Shown here piece by piece: positions 10,801 through 23,066 of a DNA stretch of 64,000 nt. The position numbers were made by a program, and so were the translations under genes. The notes below the pieces were generated by a model. That model ran no database searches, was not told the origin of the DNA, and saw only the letters and a list, made by a program, of their open reading frames with translations. Position 1 is the stretch's first letter. Every line of letters begins with the position of its first letter. The DNA is from Paraspadella gotoi (taxonomy: Eukaryota; Chaetognatha): the NCBI GenBank assembly GCA_051294375.1, contig CM119269.1, positions 5,816,050 to 5,880,049 of the forward strand, in the 5' to 3' direction.

Positions 10801-11172
10801 AAAGCCGAAAAATGTAATTAAGTTTTTTTTCCACGCATCAATTCTTTGTCCTCTTCTCTCGTCTTTTCTTCATCGGATTTAATAACTTGTCTTTTTTACT
10901 CTTCCCTCTCCCAATCCGTTTGATTTTTTTCTTTTCCATATCTTTATCTCCTCTTCTCTTCTATAAGTTGTCACTCTTTTTTTTTTTAACTTCCTTCTCT
11001 TTTCTTTCGTCCTCTTTAATCGAATTCCTCCCCTTCTCTTTTTGTTCTGTTCCATATCTCCTTTTCTTTTCTTCCTTCCCTTTCTTTCTTTTTCCTTCCA
11101 TTCCCTTTTTTACCTACTGTATTCAATTAGTTGTCACTCCTTATATTTTCTCTCCTTGTCTTCTTTCTATTT

Positions 11173-11399
11173 NNNNNNNNNNNNNNNNNNNNNNNNNNNN
11201 NNNNNNNNNNNNNNNNNNNNNNNNNNNNNNNNNNNNNNNNNNNNNNNNNNNNNNNNNNNNNNNNNNNNNNNNNNNNNNNNNNNNNNNNNNNNNNNNNNNN
11301 NNNNNNNNNNNNNNNNNNNNNNNNNNNNNNNNNNNNNNNNNNNNNNNNNNNNNNNNNNNNNNNNNNNNNNNNNNNNNNNNNNNNNNNNNNNNNNNNNNN
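11173..11399. other. Assembly gap (227 N) in a pyrimidine tract
   Basis: Flanked on both sides by long CT/T-rich sequence (10820-11770), which makes spurious Phe/Ser/Leu frames. Confidence 0.99.
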
Positions 11400-11791
11400 T
11401 CTCTCATTTTCTTTTTCTTCCTTCTTTACTTTCCTCCTTTTTCTTTTTTCCTTTTCTCCTCATGAGTTTTTTTTTCATTTTTTTCCTCCTGTTTATCTTT
11501 ATTTCTCTCACATCCTTAATCCATTTGGTATTCTTCTCTTTCCTTTCACCTTTCGACTTATTTTATGCAGGATTATCCATTTCATTTTGTTTGTGCTTCA
11601 TTATGCATTTTTAGGAATTCTCGTCCTCGTTGTTCGCTTTGAATTTTTTTTCTCTTTCATTTATTCTGATGATTCCTTCTTTAATTTCTTTGTTCTTTTT
11701 TTATTCTTCTATCTCACACTCTCTTATTCTTTACTTTTTTCACCCCTTAGGTTTCCATGTCTCCCTCTATTTCTTTCTTATAGTTATATAT

Positions 11792-12110
11792 GTAGTCGGG
11801 CATAGGGCAAAGTTCACCCGCGCTGCTAGGCCATGACAGCCGTTCAGTCCTGACACGGTGGCTCATTGAAGTAAAAGCCCGATCAAGCTCATGAACCACT
11901 AGGTACCGGGTTCAATTCCAACCCGTTACCGTACGCGCTGGGCGGGAAGTGTGAGGACGGCCGTAAGCCGCCTTGGGGTCGTGGAAAACTGTCTGCAAGC
12001 CTGGTTTTTGCCAAGCTCCAGGAGGCGCGTTTCCATAGCTGGGCTAGAGGGGATTAAAGAAAGTTAGCGGATAGTCATCTTCAGCCCACTTAGCCGCCTT
12101 ATGGCCACAG
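11792..12110 (+). mobile_element. tRNA-derived SINE, copy 1
   Basis: It starts GTAGTCGGGCATAGGGC, has an A-box-like GGTGGCTCATTGAAG (11857-11871) and a B-box GGTTCAATTCC (11909-11919) at tRNA-like spacing, and ends near CAGCCCACTTAGCCGCCTT. RNA polymerase III internal promoter boxes plus two further copies in the window support a SINE. Confidence 0.65.
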
Positions 12111-12235
12111 CTGGTGAGGCCCATCCTGTTGAAGGCAGTTTCGCAACCTGCTGATTCCATGGACGTGCTGAAGATTTGCTGCCCCCCTCCCCAGCTGGAA
12201 GCAGGTGCAGGGTGGGTTACAATGCTGGGGGGCCA

Positions 12236-12506
12236 TGTAGTCGGGCATAGCAAAGTCACACCCGCCTCTAGGCATGACACCTTCAGGTCTGAGCTCGCGG
12301 TGGCTCATTGAGGTTAAGAGCCATTTCAGCTGCAATAGACCATTAGGTACCGGGGTTCAATCCAACCCGAGTACCGTTGGGGGCGTGGAAAAAGCCCTCA
12401 GCCTGGGTTCCAAGCCAGGACCGCGCGTTCCATAGCTGCTAGAGGGGGGTTACAGATGTGTACAGATAGTCATGCTTCAGCCCACTTAGCGCCTTATTCC
12501 ACACAG
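12236..12506 (+). mobile_element. tRNA-derived SINE, copy 2
   Basis: It begins with the same GTAGTCGGGCATAG, has GGTGGCTCATTGAGG, a B-box-like GGGTTCAATCC and the tail CAGCCCACTTAGCGCCTTA. It is separated from copy 1 by about 125 bp of unrelated GC-rich sequence and followed by a (CT)n tract. Confidence 0.62.
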
Positions 12507-12659
12507 ATATAGATAGTATATATATCTGTCTCTCTCTCTCTCTCTCTGTCGTCTCTGCTCTCTCTCTCTCACTCCAATCATACAATTTCAACTTTTCCGC
12601 TGCCACTTCCCAGCCTCTTATTCCTCCTCTCAGTTTCCAAAAATATTGGCCAAAAAAAG

Positions 12660-12697
12660 GCCGTATCATCATCATCATCGTCGTCGTCGTCGTCGTT

Positions 12698-12761
<64 letters not shown>

Positions 12762-12762
12762 G
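12660..12762. repeat. (CAT)n-(CGT)n-(CGC)n triplet array
   Basis: Triplet repeats shift from CAT to CGT to CGC in sequence. Read on the minus strand this gives Asp and Gly runs, with no supporting exon context. Confidence 0.85.
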
Positions 12763-13123
12763 TTCGAAAATCTCTCCGGGAAAAATTGAAAGATAAGAGA
12801 TCCTCCCAAATCCAAATTGATGCACGATAAGAGGGAGAAAAGAAAAAAGACTGAAAATAAAAAGAAAGAAAAGTTGTTGACAAAAAAAGAAGGAAAAACT
12901 ATACCCGCTCAATCCACTACTTGTCCCTGGAATAAGAACCGTAAAGAAAAAGTGATAAGATAAAATGAAAGGCACTTTCGTTTGGAGATTACGGACGTTG
13001 AAAAATGTAAAATTTATAAGGATTGTATTCTAAAATTTGTTTCTTTAGTATGAAACAATTTCTATATTTTGTTCTTTAACATGACAACAGATCGATAGAC
13101 CTAAGCACATCGGATCTTTTGAG

Positions 13124-13430
13124 ATTGAATACAAAATATAAAAAAATAAAAAAAATAAATTTTTAGATTGAATACAAAATATGAAAAAAAAATTTTAGAT
13201 TGAATACAAAATAAAACAAAAAATAAAAAAATATTTTTTTAGATTGAATACAAAATATAAGAAAAATAAAAAAATATCTTTTTAGATTGAATACAAAATA
13301 TAAAAAAAATATAAAAATATCTTTTTAGATTTAATACCAAATATAAAAAAAATATAAAAATATATTTTTAGATTTAATACAAAATATAAAAAAAATATAA
13401 AAATATCTTTTTAGATTTAATACAAAATAA
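13124..13430. repeat. 43-bp AT-rich tandem array, ~7 units
   Basis: Each unit is AGATTGAATACAAAATAT followed by A-rich sequence and ATATCTTTTT. The later units change ATTGAATAC to ATTTAATAC, showing directional spread of variants. Confidence 0.85.
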
Positions 13431-13529
13431 GGTAAGTAAATCGTCTTAAAAGTCCGATTTAAGCCGAATTAAGGATTATCGGGCTTTCGCAAAAATTGCA
13501 GCAACACACCCGAGAAAGAGGGACAGCTC

Positions 13530-13536
<7 letters not shown>

Positions 13537-13588
<52 letters not shown>

Positions 13589-13601
13589 AAAGCGAGAGAG
13601 A
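13537..13601. repeat. (GA)n microsatellite
   Basis: GA repeats with AAAG interruptions. Confidence 0.88.
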
Positions 13602-13999
13602 CGGAGTCGATGGTCAAATGTCAAATATCTCGTCCAAAGGCCTTTCCTGATTCTTTCCAATTTTCTAAAATCCTTAAAGTTGGAAGATGAAGTCTTTTCC
13701 TCGTCCGCCTTCGTGACTCGCCATGTCACATCATGTCACATCATGTTACATCATATCATGTCACGTCAGGTCATTTAGTGTCTATCAAGAATGGACATTC
13801 GTCATTCATTATGCAGAATTAATTCCGTCTAGGGAATCATTCGATTGCAAGACTTATTATTATCTTGATTAAAATTTGTTTAAGTGTGCTAGCGATAAAT
13901 TTTTTTTAATGAATCCCAAAATTCCTATTAAAATTGAAAAAAAATTTTTTCTTCTTCTTGGTATTGCAAATAAATTCGCCACCTATAAACACCATCATC

Positions 14000-14229
14000 A
14001 TCATCATCTTAGCCGTCGTCGTCGTCGTCGTCGTCGTCGTCNNNNNNNNNNNNNNNNNNNNNNNNNNNNNNNNNNNNNNNNNNNNNNNNNNNNNNNNNNN
14101 NNNNNNNNNNNNNNNNNNNNNNNNNNNNNNNNNNNNNNNNNNNNNNNNNNNNNNNNNNNNNNNNNNNNNNNNNNNNNNNNNNNNNNNNNNNNNNNNNNNN
14201 NNNNNNNNNNNNNNNNNNNNNNNNNNNNN
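14000..14229. repeat. (CAT)n/(CGT)n array running into a gap
   Basis: The triplet array ends in N at 14042-14229, again an assembly break inside a repeat. Confidence 0.85.
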
Positions 14230-14331
14230 GGGGAGGAACGCGCGAGCAAAATGTTCTTTTTCCAACCATAAAATTTCCCATTCCTGCTCTAATTATTAGA
14301 TGGAGGAATGGGGAAAAGGGAACAGGAGAAA

Positions 14332-14358
14332 GATGGATAGATAGATAGATAGATAGAT

Positions 14359-14440
<82 letters not shown>

Positions 14441-14465
14441 AGAGAGACAGAGATAGAGAGATAGA
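14332..14465. repeat. (GATA)n microsatellite
   Basis: About 27 nearly perfect GATA units. Confidence 0.9.
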
Positions 14466-14698
14466 ATCTGGGAGTGAAATTTGACATTTCCCACCGTTTT
14501 TCATCGGTCTCGTCATAATGTTTGTCTCTGTTTATTCAATTAAATCACTCAATTGCTCCGTCTGTCAATCAGTCCGTCAATGATCCAATCACTTAACCAC
14601 ATCCTCATTTCCACCAGCGCCACACGAGCGCCACCTTTATCCGACTCGCTCTCATTATCGTTTCCAGCTCATGAAACCCGATACCATTTTACAGGCAC

Positions 14699-14702
14699 GC
14701 CT

Positions 14703-14736
<34 letters not shown>

Positions 14737-14738
14737 TA
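14699..14738. repeat. (CCG)n triplet repeat
   Basis: About 12 CCG units in GC-rich sequence. Confidence 0.88.
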
Positions 14739-14882
14739 GTCTCCTCCCACGGCGTTTGCCTCTAAATCGGCGGAACGTTTCTCTTCCACTTCCGGTCACG
14801 CGCCGACTTTTTTGGAGAATCTCCCAAGCGACGTGTCGCCGGGTCCCGCCCCCCCAACAAAAAAAGGAGGCGCGGAAAAAAA

Positions 14883-14907
14883 NNNNNNNNNNNNNNNNNN
14901 NNNNNNN
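14883..14907. other. Assembly gap (25 N)
   Basis: Short run of N after a poly-A tract. Confidence 0.99.
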
Positions 14908-15181
14908 TCGGAGAAAAAAAGGTTTTCGGTGAGGATCTGGCTCCGGGGTGTGGGGCATGGGGATGTGATAGTGGTTTGGTGGGATGATATGAAAGGAGTA
15001 TGTATGAGGAGAGAGAAGAGTGAGAGAGAGAGATGAGTAGAGAGAGAGATGAGAAGGGAGAGGGAGTTTCGTGGGCTGGGCCAATAGATATGTCGAGTCG
15101 GGGCGCTGCGGGCGAGGAAAAAAGTGAAGAAGAGCTCTCCTCTCGGTGGGCCTGAGAAAAAAGGTGAGGCGTGCAAAGCAT

Positions 15182-16880
15182 GATATATTTTGTGAATTTA
15201 GCTCTAATTTATTATTTAGTTTATGTGAATGAGAATATGCCAAAATGATTAGACACTGAAACTTGAAATCCCTTTGGCGATGTAATTAAGAGTAAGAAGT
15301 ATTTAGTCACCAAGGTGATGAACACTATATAATAAACTTATAATCAATAAGAAGCAATATAAAGTCGCTTTCGAGCAAGCGAGAGCAATACTGCAAGCAT
15401 CTCTACCATGGGTAGCTTATGCTGTTCAGCTTGAACATGAGCTAATAAACTTGCTGTTAGCGTGGAACTCGCCTTTTTGGGTCCAGTTAGAACCGGTGAG
15501 GGCGTGCAACCTAGAGAGGCTCTGCGTCGAATTCAGATTCGTACGGTAGAAACGGAATGTTGTTGACAGAGGACGTTTATCGTGTTTAGTCAGATTAAGG
15601 ACTGCTTACTTCTGGTTAGGAATATCTTTTCGAGGAGGGTAAACCCGGCTAACTTCGCGGAATCCGAACATCTTCTGTCCTACGCCTGACGCCTGAAACG
15701 CATAATGCTTGACGCCTGAAACCTGAAGTCTGAGGCCCGTCAATCTCACGGAGACTCGAAAAATGGTTTTTCGTAATCGATTCTTGAAAACAAAATCATA
15801 AAAATAAAATGAAAGAAAATTTAAAGAAAAAATAAATTGGAAATGGAAAGAATAAAAAAATGAATAAAAGGAAATAAATGGAAAAGAAAAGACGGAGAAA
15901 TAAAAGAATAAAGAAAGAGAAAGAAAGAGAGAAAGAGAGAGTAGAAGGGATGAAAAGTAGAGGCTAAGATTGGGGGCGATGAGAGCTTAGGAGAGTTATG
16001 TATGACGAGAGTATTGATTGACGCACGGATGATGATGAGAGAGTATTGAGGAGAGGCGAGAGAGAGACGCATGCACGAGACTGAGGAGCAATTAACCAGA
16101 GATCATCTTTCTCCGGCTACTTCAAATCTTGAGGCCGATCCACGCTGGATGACGACTTAATGGAAAGATGCTGGAACTCGATTTCCATGCAAAAAGCGCT
16201 TCTCGATATTGAGAGGAGAGTGGCATGTAATAGTGGGGCACTCTCGCTCGCACCGCACTCGCACGCACCGCGCACGCACGCGACGCACAGGAGGAATTGA
16301 TGATTGAGAGTGTACGTAGCACGCACTGTATGGACGAGCGAAGAGAAGCAGAGAGGCAGAACGTAGAGATGATGGAGTATCCGCAAGATCGTATAGGAAG
16401 GAGTCAACATGCGTTCTGCATGAGAAAATTATCAGTAGACACGTATAAACGAAATTTAATCGATCAGTTTCAAACGGTTCAACCGCGTACGCAACTAATT
16501 GCTCAAGAAATAAGGAATTCAGAATTAATTGAACAAATAATTAATCTATAATTTATTTAATTAATTAATCTTTGAGTTATATAGTTAAGTATATAATCCA
16601 CGTAAGCCTCTTATTTGGAGAAGAGAATGACCAATGTCTCTCGACCTGCTGCAGTATATTTTTGCTGCTCATGTATCACTCTCAAGATCATCTCCTCTCT
16701 CTCTCTCTCTCTCAGTTCTATCGACACTACTTAGACGATCTCTCGCATAACAAACTCTTTTCACAACGTTTCTCGGTTCTACCCACGTCCTCCAGGTCTT
16801 TCCCGGAGAGATTTCGTCCAGAATTTGCCTCTGGAGGAACGTTGACTGCAGCGTGTTTTACTCCCCACGATATCCCGTCA
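15182..16880. other. No gene identified; mixed sequence
   Basis: A stretch from about 15335 to 15545 stays open without ATG but shows no recognisable protein. 15675-15740 has short GACGCCTGAAACC-like repeats. 15780-16080 is purine-rich. I see no convincing exon here. Confidence 0.5.
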
Positions 16881-19800
16881 CAATGGGCAGCTATGTTTCA
16901 TGTTCCACTCCAGTCTGTGGGCCATCCTGGCCTCCAGCCGATAGGGTTGTCGTAACTGGTTTGGCACAGGAGGTCTGAGAGATTTGACCTGGTGGAAGCA
17001 TTGCCAAGTCATATTCACTCTGAAGCAATTGGATGCTCGTGTGGCTATATGACTGTTCCAACGTAATTTGACACGCTAATCTGGGTCTTGTCGCGGTTTC
17101 TGTCGCGTATAGTAGAAAATTCAATTGTTATTGCGGCCGAGAGATCACCACGACAGAATTAATTAGCCATTTGAGCGTTTTGCAAAAGGTTTCGTCGTTC
17201 ATTCAGTTTAGGTCTTGACCTGCGCCGCGATATGTCCTGGTTTCTCTTGCATCCGAGTCATAATAATGTAGTCTCACGTTTATACGAAATATGCAAACTA
17301 ATTATTATACGTTTTCCTTGTCTCCTGTGAGAACGATGCAGCACTTTTCAATAAACTCCAGATATCGATTTGGAGGGCGGCCTTTTTGACGGGATTCCCT
17401 GATGGACGAATTTTGGTTTATGGAGAGATCCTCTCACTTTTGTTGTTAACCCAGGTCTACTCTGTAGTTGAGGAACCCCTCTTTGCAGTCCAATGTAATC
17501 TGATTCTCTCCAACACATCTCGATAATTCCCATACTTACGTCTCCATGACCAAGTTTGAGCTTTTTTCCTCTGAGGCTAGGTCGACGTCCTTAAATGGCT
17601 TTTTAAGAAAAGCTTCTTTTCCCCGGTCGTGCGTGCTTTTGTTTTCTTCTCTTTTGTCGAGCTTGTCCTCTACTGCTTTTCGAGTTCTCGTTTGTTTCAT
17701 CTCTTTTGGCTTATTTGAATGTACTATGGTTGTTGCTTTTGCTGTGGGTATTGTGATTCCTTTCTGTAACCTTCTCTTGAGAAAGAAGGCTCTTTCCTGT
17801 TAGAATAGCCTGTATGGTCGGCTGTGTCGTCAGTCCTCGGGTGTATTTCAGTTTTTGCTGCATTGGTGATCAAGGGGCGCGCGTGTTCCCAGTGACCCGG
17901 CTCAGCGTTTAATTCTATCCCGTCTTTAGTTGATCACCTTCCCGCGATGTATATCTTAATCATCATTTTCACGGCCATCGATGATCATCGCGTCCCGGTT
18001 AGAGTTTTTCCAGTAAGGGGGCTTATTGTTGGACCGTTAACTTAATCTTTCCATTTGGAGATCATTTCGGCGTGTAAAAGGCAAGGTTGTTGAGTTCGTC
18101 TAATGTTTCTCGTGCAAGCCATCTTGGCCGCTTTTCAGCGCCTCATTACTTGTTTTTCGAACAAGTGTGTGATTGGTTTCTTATCCATTGAGGCTAGTTT
18201 TGCAAATCTTGACCTTTTGTTGGACGGTTGTACCACCCAGAGTTGGTTTGGGCGGCCTGGGTTTGTGATGGCGGTTCCAAATGATTATGCTCATTGTCGG
18301 TTTTCATCCCAGCCGAGAACATAGAAAGATTGTTCGTAATACAGTTCTGAAACATCACTTTAAGTTTGATTCTTTCTGTCAAGGTGATGTTTCCAGTGGC
18401 CGTGGATAATCGTCAGCGGCGTTTCGTGGTGATACGGCTAGAACAATCCCCACTTTTCTACGAATTTCTTGGCACTTGTGTTGATTTGAGCCGGCCGGTA
18501 TCATATAACGCAAAGCAGCTAGCAGGCGCCCCCGCGATTTACCCGCTGGATTGTAGCTATTCCGTCCGTGGTGTGGCAAGCGAGGTTGTGTCGTCCCTGG
18601 GTTCGGTCCGGGTCCTTCTTGTATGTGCTGGCGTATGACCTCCGGAAGGCCAGGCAAGTCCGTTCGTCCCTGTAAGGTCCCAGGCTTTGGTCTTTACAAG
18701 GTAGAAAGGTTTCTGGCTGGTGACATACTTCGAGTCTCTCGTCTTATTGTCGGCCTGGTGGTATGCGATTCTCCACTTTGTTTCGCCCGCTATTAGCAAT
18801 ATGTGGGGTTGTTTTTGCTGCCGGCTTTGGCCTCACAGTTTCCTTAAGGCCTAACCTTTCCCTCGTTTTGCTGGGTTTGGCCTTTTCTTTTTTGTGGGTG
18901 GGGAAAATAGCGATCGGGAGAAAACCCGGTCTGTGTGATGGGTTGATTGGTCGGTTTGATTTCGGTGAGTTAGTACTTGTTGGAGTTGGGAAAGTCGAGT
19001 CATTTGATTTGGTTCGTGACTTGTTGTATTTAATTTCCGACTGGTTTGGATGATTGGATGACTTGGATCCTTAGTTATTTTGTTATTTTTCCCCAGCGCT
19101 CCTTGGCGAGTTTTGCCCAATTTCGTTTGTTGGGCGTCGTCGGGGCGGAGACCCCGCTGCGGGACTATATCGCTTGCCGCTACGCCTCATTAACCTTGGC
19201 GCAGGGCTTTCGAGTCTCGAGATGATGGCTTTTTTTTCCAGCCACATCCTGCGAGGGGCACTCTTTTCCAACGCCATCTTGTGGATGAAGTTGTTGCGAG
19301 AGCAATTTCTGATGGCGTCTCAGCTATGGGGAGATTCTCAGGGTTCCCATGAACCAGCGCGTTGCGAGAGAAAAAGTCTGGCGCGTGACCCATCATCGGT
19401 AAGTTGGAAGAGAAACGTTTGCTTGTATGTCATCTGTACCGACCGCCCCTTAGTGTATTTAGAGGTCAAGATCGTCCCGTGGGGAGGAGCACCTTGTAAG
19501 CTGGGCCACGGGGCCAAGGTGGCCTTTAGGGGCTCTGTGGTTTGTGTTTGGGCGTCGTGACAGTGGGGCTTTCTGTAAATGGCGAGGGCCTGGGTGTTTA
19601 GATGCGGGGCCATCACTTTCTCTCCAAGCTCCTTGTAGGTACTTTAGCTGTTGTTGGTAGTCTTTGTTTTTCTATCTCCATCCTTTTTTGTTATGACACG
19701 GTTGTAATTAAAAATCGTATGTCAATCAGGATCAGAAGCAGAGGTCAAATATAACAGCATGGGTTAAATCTACATTGTCTCTCCTCTTTTTCCGAAATTT

Positions 19801-20090
19801 TTGACTTTTTTCTTCCTTTTTTCCTCGTCGCGCCAGCTTGGCTTTTTTGTCGTATCTTCTTTTATTCTTCCAGCGGCGATTTTGTAGGAATCTTTTTTTC
19901 CTTGATCCCTGTTTGGGCTGCGTCGCTCCCCGGCGTTCGTAGCGGTCCCTCGACGATCGGTGTTTGAAACGTCCGTGTCTCCCAACTCCTTTTTGAGCTC
20001 CTTCACATCAAATCTGTATCTTACTTTTCTTTTCTCTCTTTTCTTTTCCCTACTCTTTATTTCTTTTTCACTCTGGTCATTTGGCTCCAT
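16881..20090 (-). pseudogene. GC-richer block with decayed minus-strand coding character
   Basis: Unlike its surroundings, this block has almost no microsatellites and balanced base content. On the minus strand it yields several long open segments in different frames, for example one near 17540-17810 with AFFLKRRLQKGITIPTAKAT and KPKEMKQTRTRKAVEDKLDK, ending at a strong donor-like GTAAGT, and a basic segment near 19770-20090 with VRYRFDVKELKKELGDTDVS. Frames are interrupted many times. A degraded retroelement or pseudogene is likely. I could find no reverse transcriptase, integrase or protease motif, so the family is unknown. Confidence 0.35.
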
Positions 20091-20430
20091 TCTTAACTCC
20101 CTTTCTTTTTTTTTATCCTTCTTTTTTCATCTTTTCTTTCATTTCTTGTTTCTTTTCTTTCCTAACTCTTATCTCTCCATTGATCTGAGCCGCGATGAAT
20201 TTTGATGATGAAGCAACTGATTTAGCGACGAAAGAACTAAATCTCTTTAACCGAATCTCCTTCTCTATACATCTCGGTCTCACTCTCTCTTCATTTTTCT
20301 CACCCTCTCTCTGTCTCTCTTTTTATTTCTTTCCCTCTTTTTCTTTTTATCTTACTGTCGAATGTCCATTTCTTGTTTTGTTTTGTTGCTTCTCTTTTGT
20401 TCCCCAATGATTTTTAAAAGTAGAGAATGG

Positions 20431-20434
<4 letters not shown>

Positions 20435-20468
<34 letters not shown>
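20435..20468. repeat. (GA)n microsatellite
   Basis: About 16 GA units. Confidence 0.88.
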
Positions 20469-20470
<2 letters not shown>

Positions 20471-22100
20471 AAAGTTTAATCAGCAAATACTCTTCTTTGT
20501 ATCGAAACGCGAAAAAAAATTCAGGATTTTAGAGTCTGAGACGGAATTCATCGAAGAAAACAACTAAAAAAAAAAACAACTCCAAGTCTTTTAATTTCCC
20601 AGCAAAGATCGAACAAAAACATATATAGACATGAAGAATAACTGCATTGAAGAACTACATTGTCAACTACATTGTCAACTACGTTTCAAAGCGCTGATGA
20701 AGATTGGTAAACCAAAGTCGAATCATATACAAAAATAAAAGCAATCCATGTTGAATTAAAAAATATTTTCTTTTTTCTCTCATCTGAAGAATAACTAAAA
20801 ATAGAATCCCTGTCACCGCATTCACTCCCTTAATAAGTGGCCCTTATCCGCCTCGCTACTTCTTCACATCCACCGCCGACTCCGGCAAAATTCGTCTTAT
20901 ATTTAAGACCTTTTCGTCGTCATTTAAAAAAAACGCTACCCCCCGTCTCGGTTCGGTTTCGGTCAGTCAGTCGTTGTTTTAAGAAGCTCGCCCAGCCCAG
21001 TCCCCTTCACCCACACCGCTCTATGCCTCTACAGACCCTCCACATTAGAAAGGACCCTTTAAAGTCGAGTCTTTTTGACTTTCGTTCTCGACTTTCATTC
21101 TCCGATTTAAGGCCACTTTTCCACTTTTACGACCTTTTTCTTCTCGTTTCAAGCCTCGTTCTTCACGACCGTATGCACATTTCGGAGCCTCCCTTCCCCC
21201 CCCCCTTAAAAAGCAGCTCTTTTTTTTTCAAGGACGCCCCCCTCAGGGAGTGCGAGGGGGAAAGTAGCCCTCTGGCAGTGGTGAAACCTCACACGCAGCA
21301 AACCCTCGCGCGTCATCGAGGTGTGGAGAAGTCTCCTCATCCTTCATCTCATTTTTTTTTTATTTTTCACGATTCATTTGCATCCGCAATTTATGCGCCT
21401 CATTTTCGCTGGCGCCGGGTTGACCTTTGACATCCGGGAGAGTCTGACCTTCGGGGTTTGACCCTGAAAACTTTTTTGTGTTTGGGTTGGAGAGCGAAGG
21501 GGGGGGGGCGGAAACTTATTAGGAGGCCGAGAGAGAAAACGCTTTTTCTTTTTCGGGGGAAAAAATAATTTATGGGAAAGTCGACGTCATTTTTTTCCCC
21601 CGAAAAGGCAAAGTTATTGTAAACTTTGTCGGGGCTAATTCGTGGCGTAATTTTGTATTACTTTTTACTTTTTTTAGGTTGTAAACATTTTTTTACATTT
21701 ATTAATGACATTATATTATTTGTTTGGCTTCCATTTTTCTATGTTTTGCATTTTAATTTTAAGTGAAGATTCTGTAGAACAATTTTTAAACTAACAGGAA
21801 GAGAAAATTAATTAAAAGATGCGGAAATTTTTTCTGTCGCCCTTTGACAAAAATTTGAAGGAAAAACGGAAAAAAAAAATGTTTTACGATGTCGAGCATC
21901 GAAAAAGTAATTAAGGAATATTAATGTAGGCAACGAATACCTTAATCTACAACGACATCGTAAGGATCGTTAAAATTTTCTTAAACAGAACGTTGTAGTT
22001 AAGATATAACTAACATTTAACTAAACGTAGAGAGAGAGATGGGTCATGAGAAGAAAGAAGTCAGAACCGAGCTCAATGTTTGTAGATTGCCGTGACGGAG
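20469..22100. other. No gene identified
   Basis: Contains the degenerate hammerhead-like motif at 20694 and a Pro/Ser/Phe-rich open stretch at 20837-21430 that lacks an ATG and any recognisable domain. The remainder is AT-rich with T runs. Confidence 0.5.
20694..20724 (+). ncRNA. Second, degenerate hammerhead-like motif
   Basis: CTGATGAAGA is followed by a stem TTGGT/ACCAA with a two-base loop, then AGTCGAATC. The arrangement matches the motif at 4878-4906, but GAATC replaces GAAAC, which would abolish the canonical core. Confidence 0.22.
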
Positions 22101-22109
22101 GATCTTTTC

Positions 22110-22332
22110 TTCTCCCTCTCTCTCTCTCTTTCTCTCTCTCTCTCGCCATCTGGTACCAAGGCCGCTTGACCCTCAAGGACTTTGGTTATTACTATGCAAT
22201 TCACAGAACTTCGTCAAGACGAAAACATTTCTTCTCTCTCTTTTCTTTTGCTCTCTTTTTTCATTCAATCTCTCTCTCTTTCTCTCTCCCTTCTATTTTT
22301 GTTTAATCTCTCTCTCTCTCTCTCTCTCTTTC

Positions 22333-22370
<38 letters not shown>

Positions 22371-22490
22371 ACTCTCTCTCTCTCTCTCTCCTTACAATTT
22401 TTGTAAACGTCTGTAACAATAGTCAATCCTCCCAAATCTCTCCCTCTCTCCCTCTCTCTCCCTCTCTCCCTCTCTTTCTGGATCCAAGAC
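22110..22490. repeat. (CT)n-rich clusters
   Basis: Several CT tracts (22110-22144, 22268-22390, 22437-22480) separated by short unique sequence. Two of the separators are similar (CTTTGGTTATTACTATGC and CATTTGGACTATGC, each followed by AATTCAC), suggesting an old duplication. Confidence 0.75.
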
Positions 22491-22829
22491 GGTTTTGTCC
22501 CTGAGGGACATTCATTTGGACTATGCAATTCACAAGGCTTTGTGTGAAGCTGAGATCTTTTTTTTTCTCTCTTTCTTACTTTTTCTCTCTCCCTTTCTCC
22601 TTTCCCCCCACTTACTGTCTCTCTATCTTTCTACATAACTAAACGAGTTACCACGTCTCCCCTCGGCTCTCCCTTTTCTTTTCTTTCTCTTTCTTCTCTA
22701 TATACCGTCCCATTTCGCAGTTAGCCTATTTTTTATTGCCAGAATTTTTTTTTGGGCCTCGTTTTTTGAGTCTTCGAGATGATTTTTGTGATAAACTCGA
22801 GAACTTGAGGCAAAAATTTTAAGATATCG

Positions 22830-22871
22830 ATCATCATCATCATGGTCATCGTCATCATCTTCATCATGATG

Positions 22872-22929
<58 letters not shown>
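22830..22929. repeat. (CAT)n triplet array
   Basis: About 30 CAT units with a few CGT and CAT-GAT switches. Confidence 0.9.
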
Positions 22930-23066
22930 CACACACCGAACAATCTCACCTACCAGCTTCATCGATCACTTTAGCCGTCACCTCGTTTATCACAATCGCT
23001 TATCACCTTTATTGAACGCGATTTTCCTCTCACCCGCTTTTTTTTTTATCATCAGCGTCATCTATC

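Noticed and set aside
10887-11805. Long Phe/Leu/Ser frames around a gap
   Set aside because: Pure pyrimidine composition and crossing of N make these meaningless.
13725-13775. CATCATGTCA repeats as another foldback copy
   Set aside because: Shares only the short ATGTCA motif with the foldback arms; none of the other conserved blocks are present.
14009-14494. Leu-Ser-Ile-Tyr repeat protein on the minus strand
   Set aside because: Direct translation of the (GATA)n microsatellite.
20837-21430. 197-codon open stretch on the plus strand
   Set aside because: Begins with GTG, has no ATG, no recognisable domain, and is dominated by Pro/Ser/Phe from CT-rich sequence.
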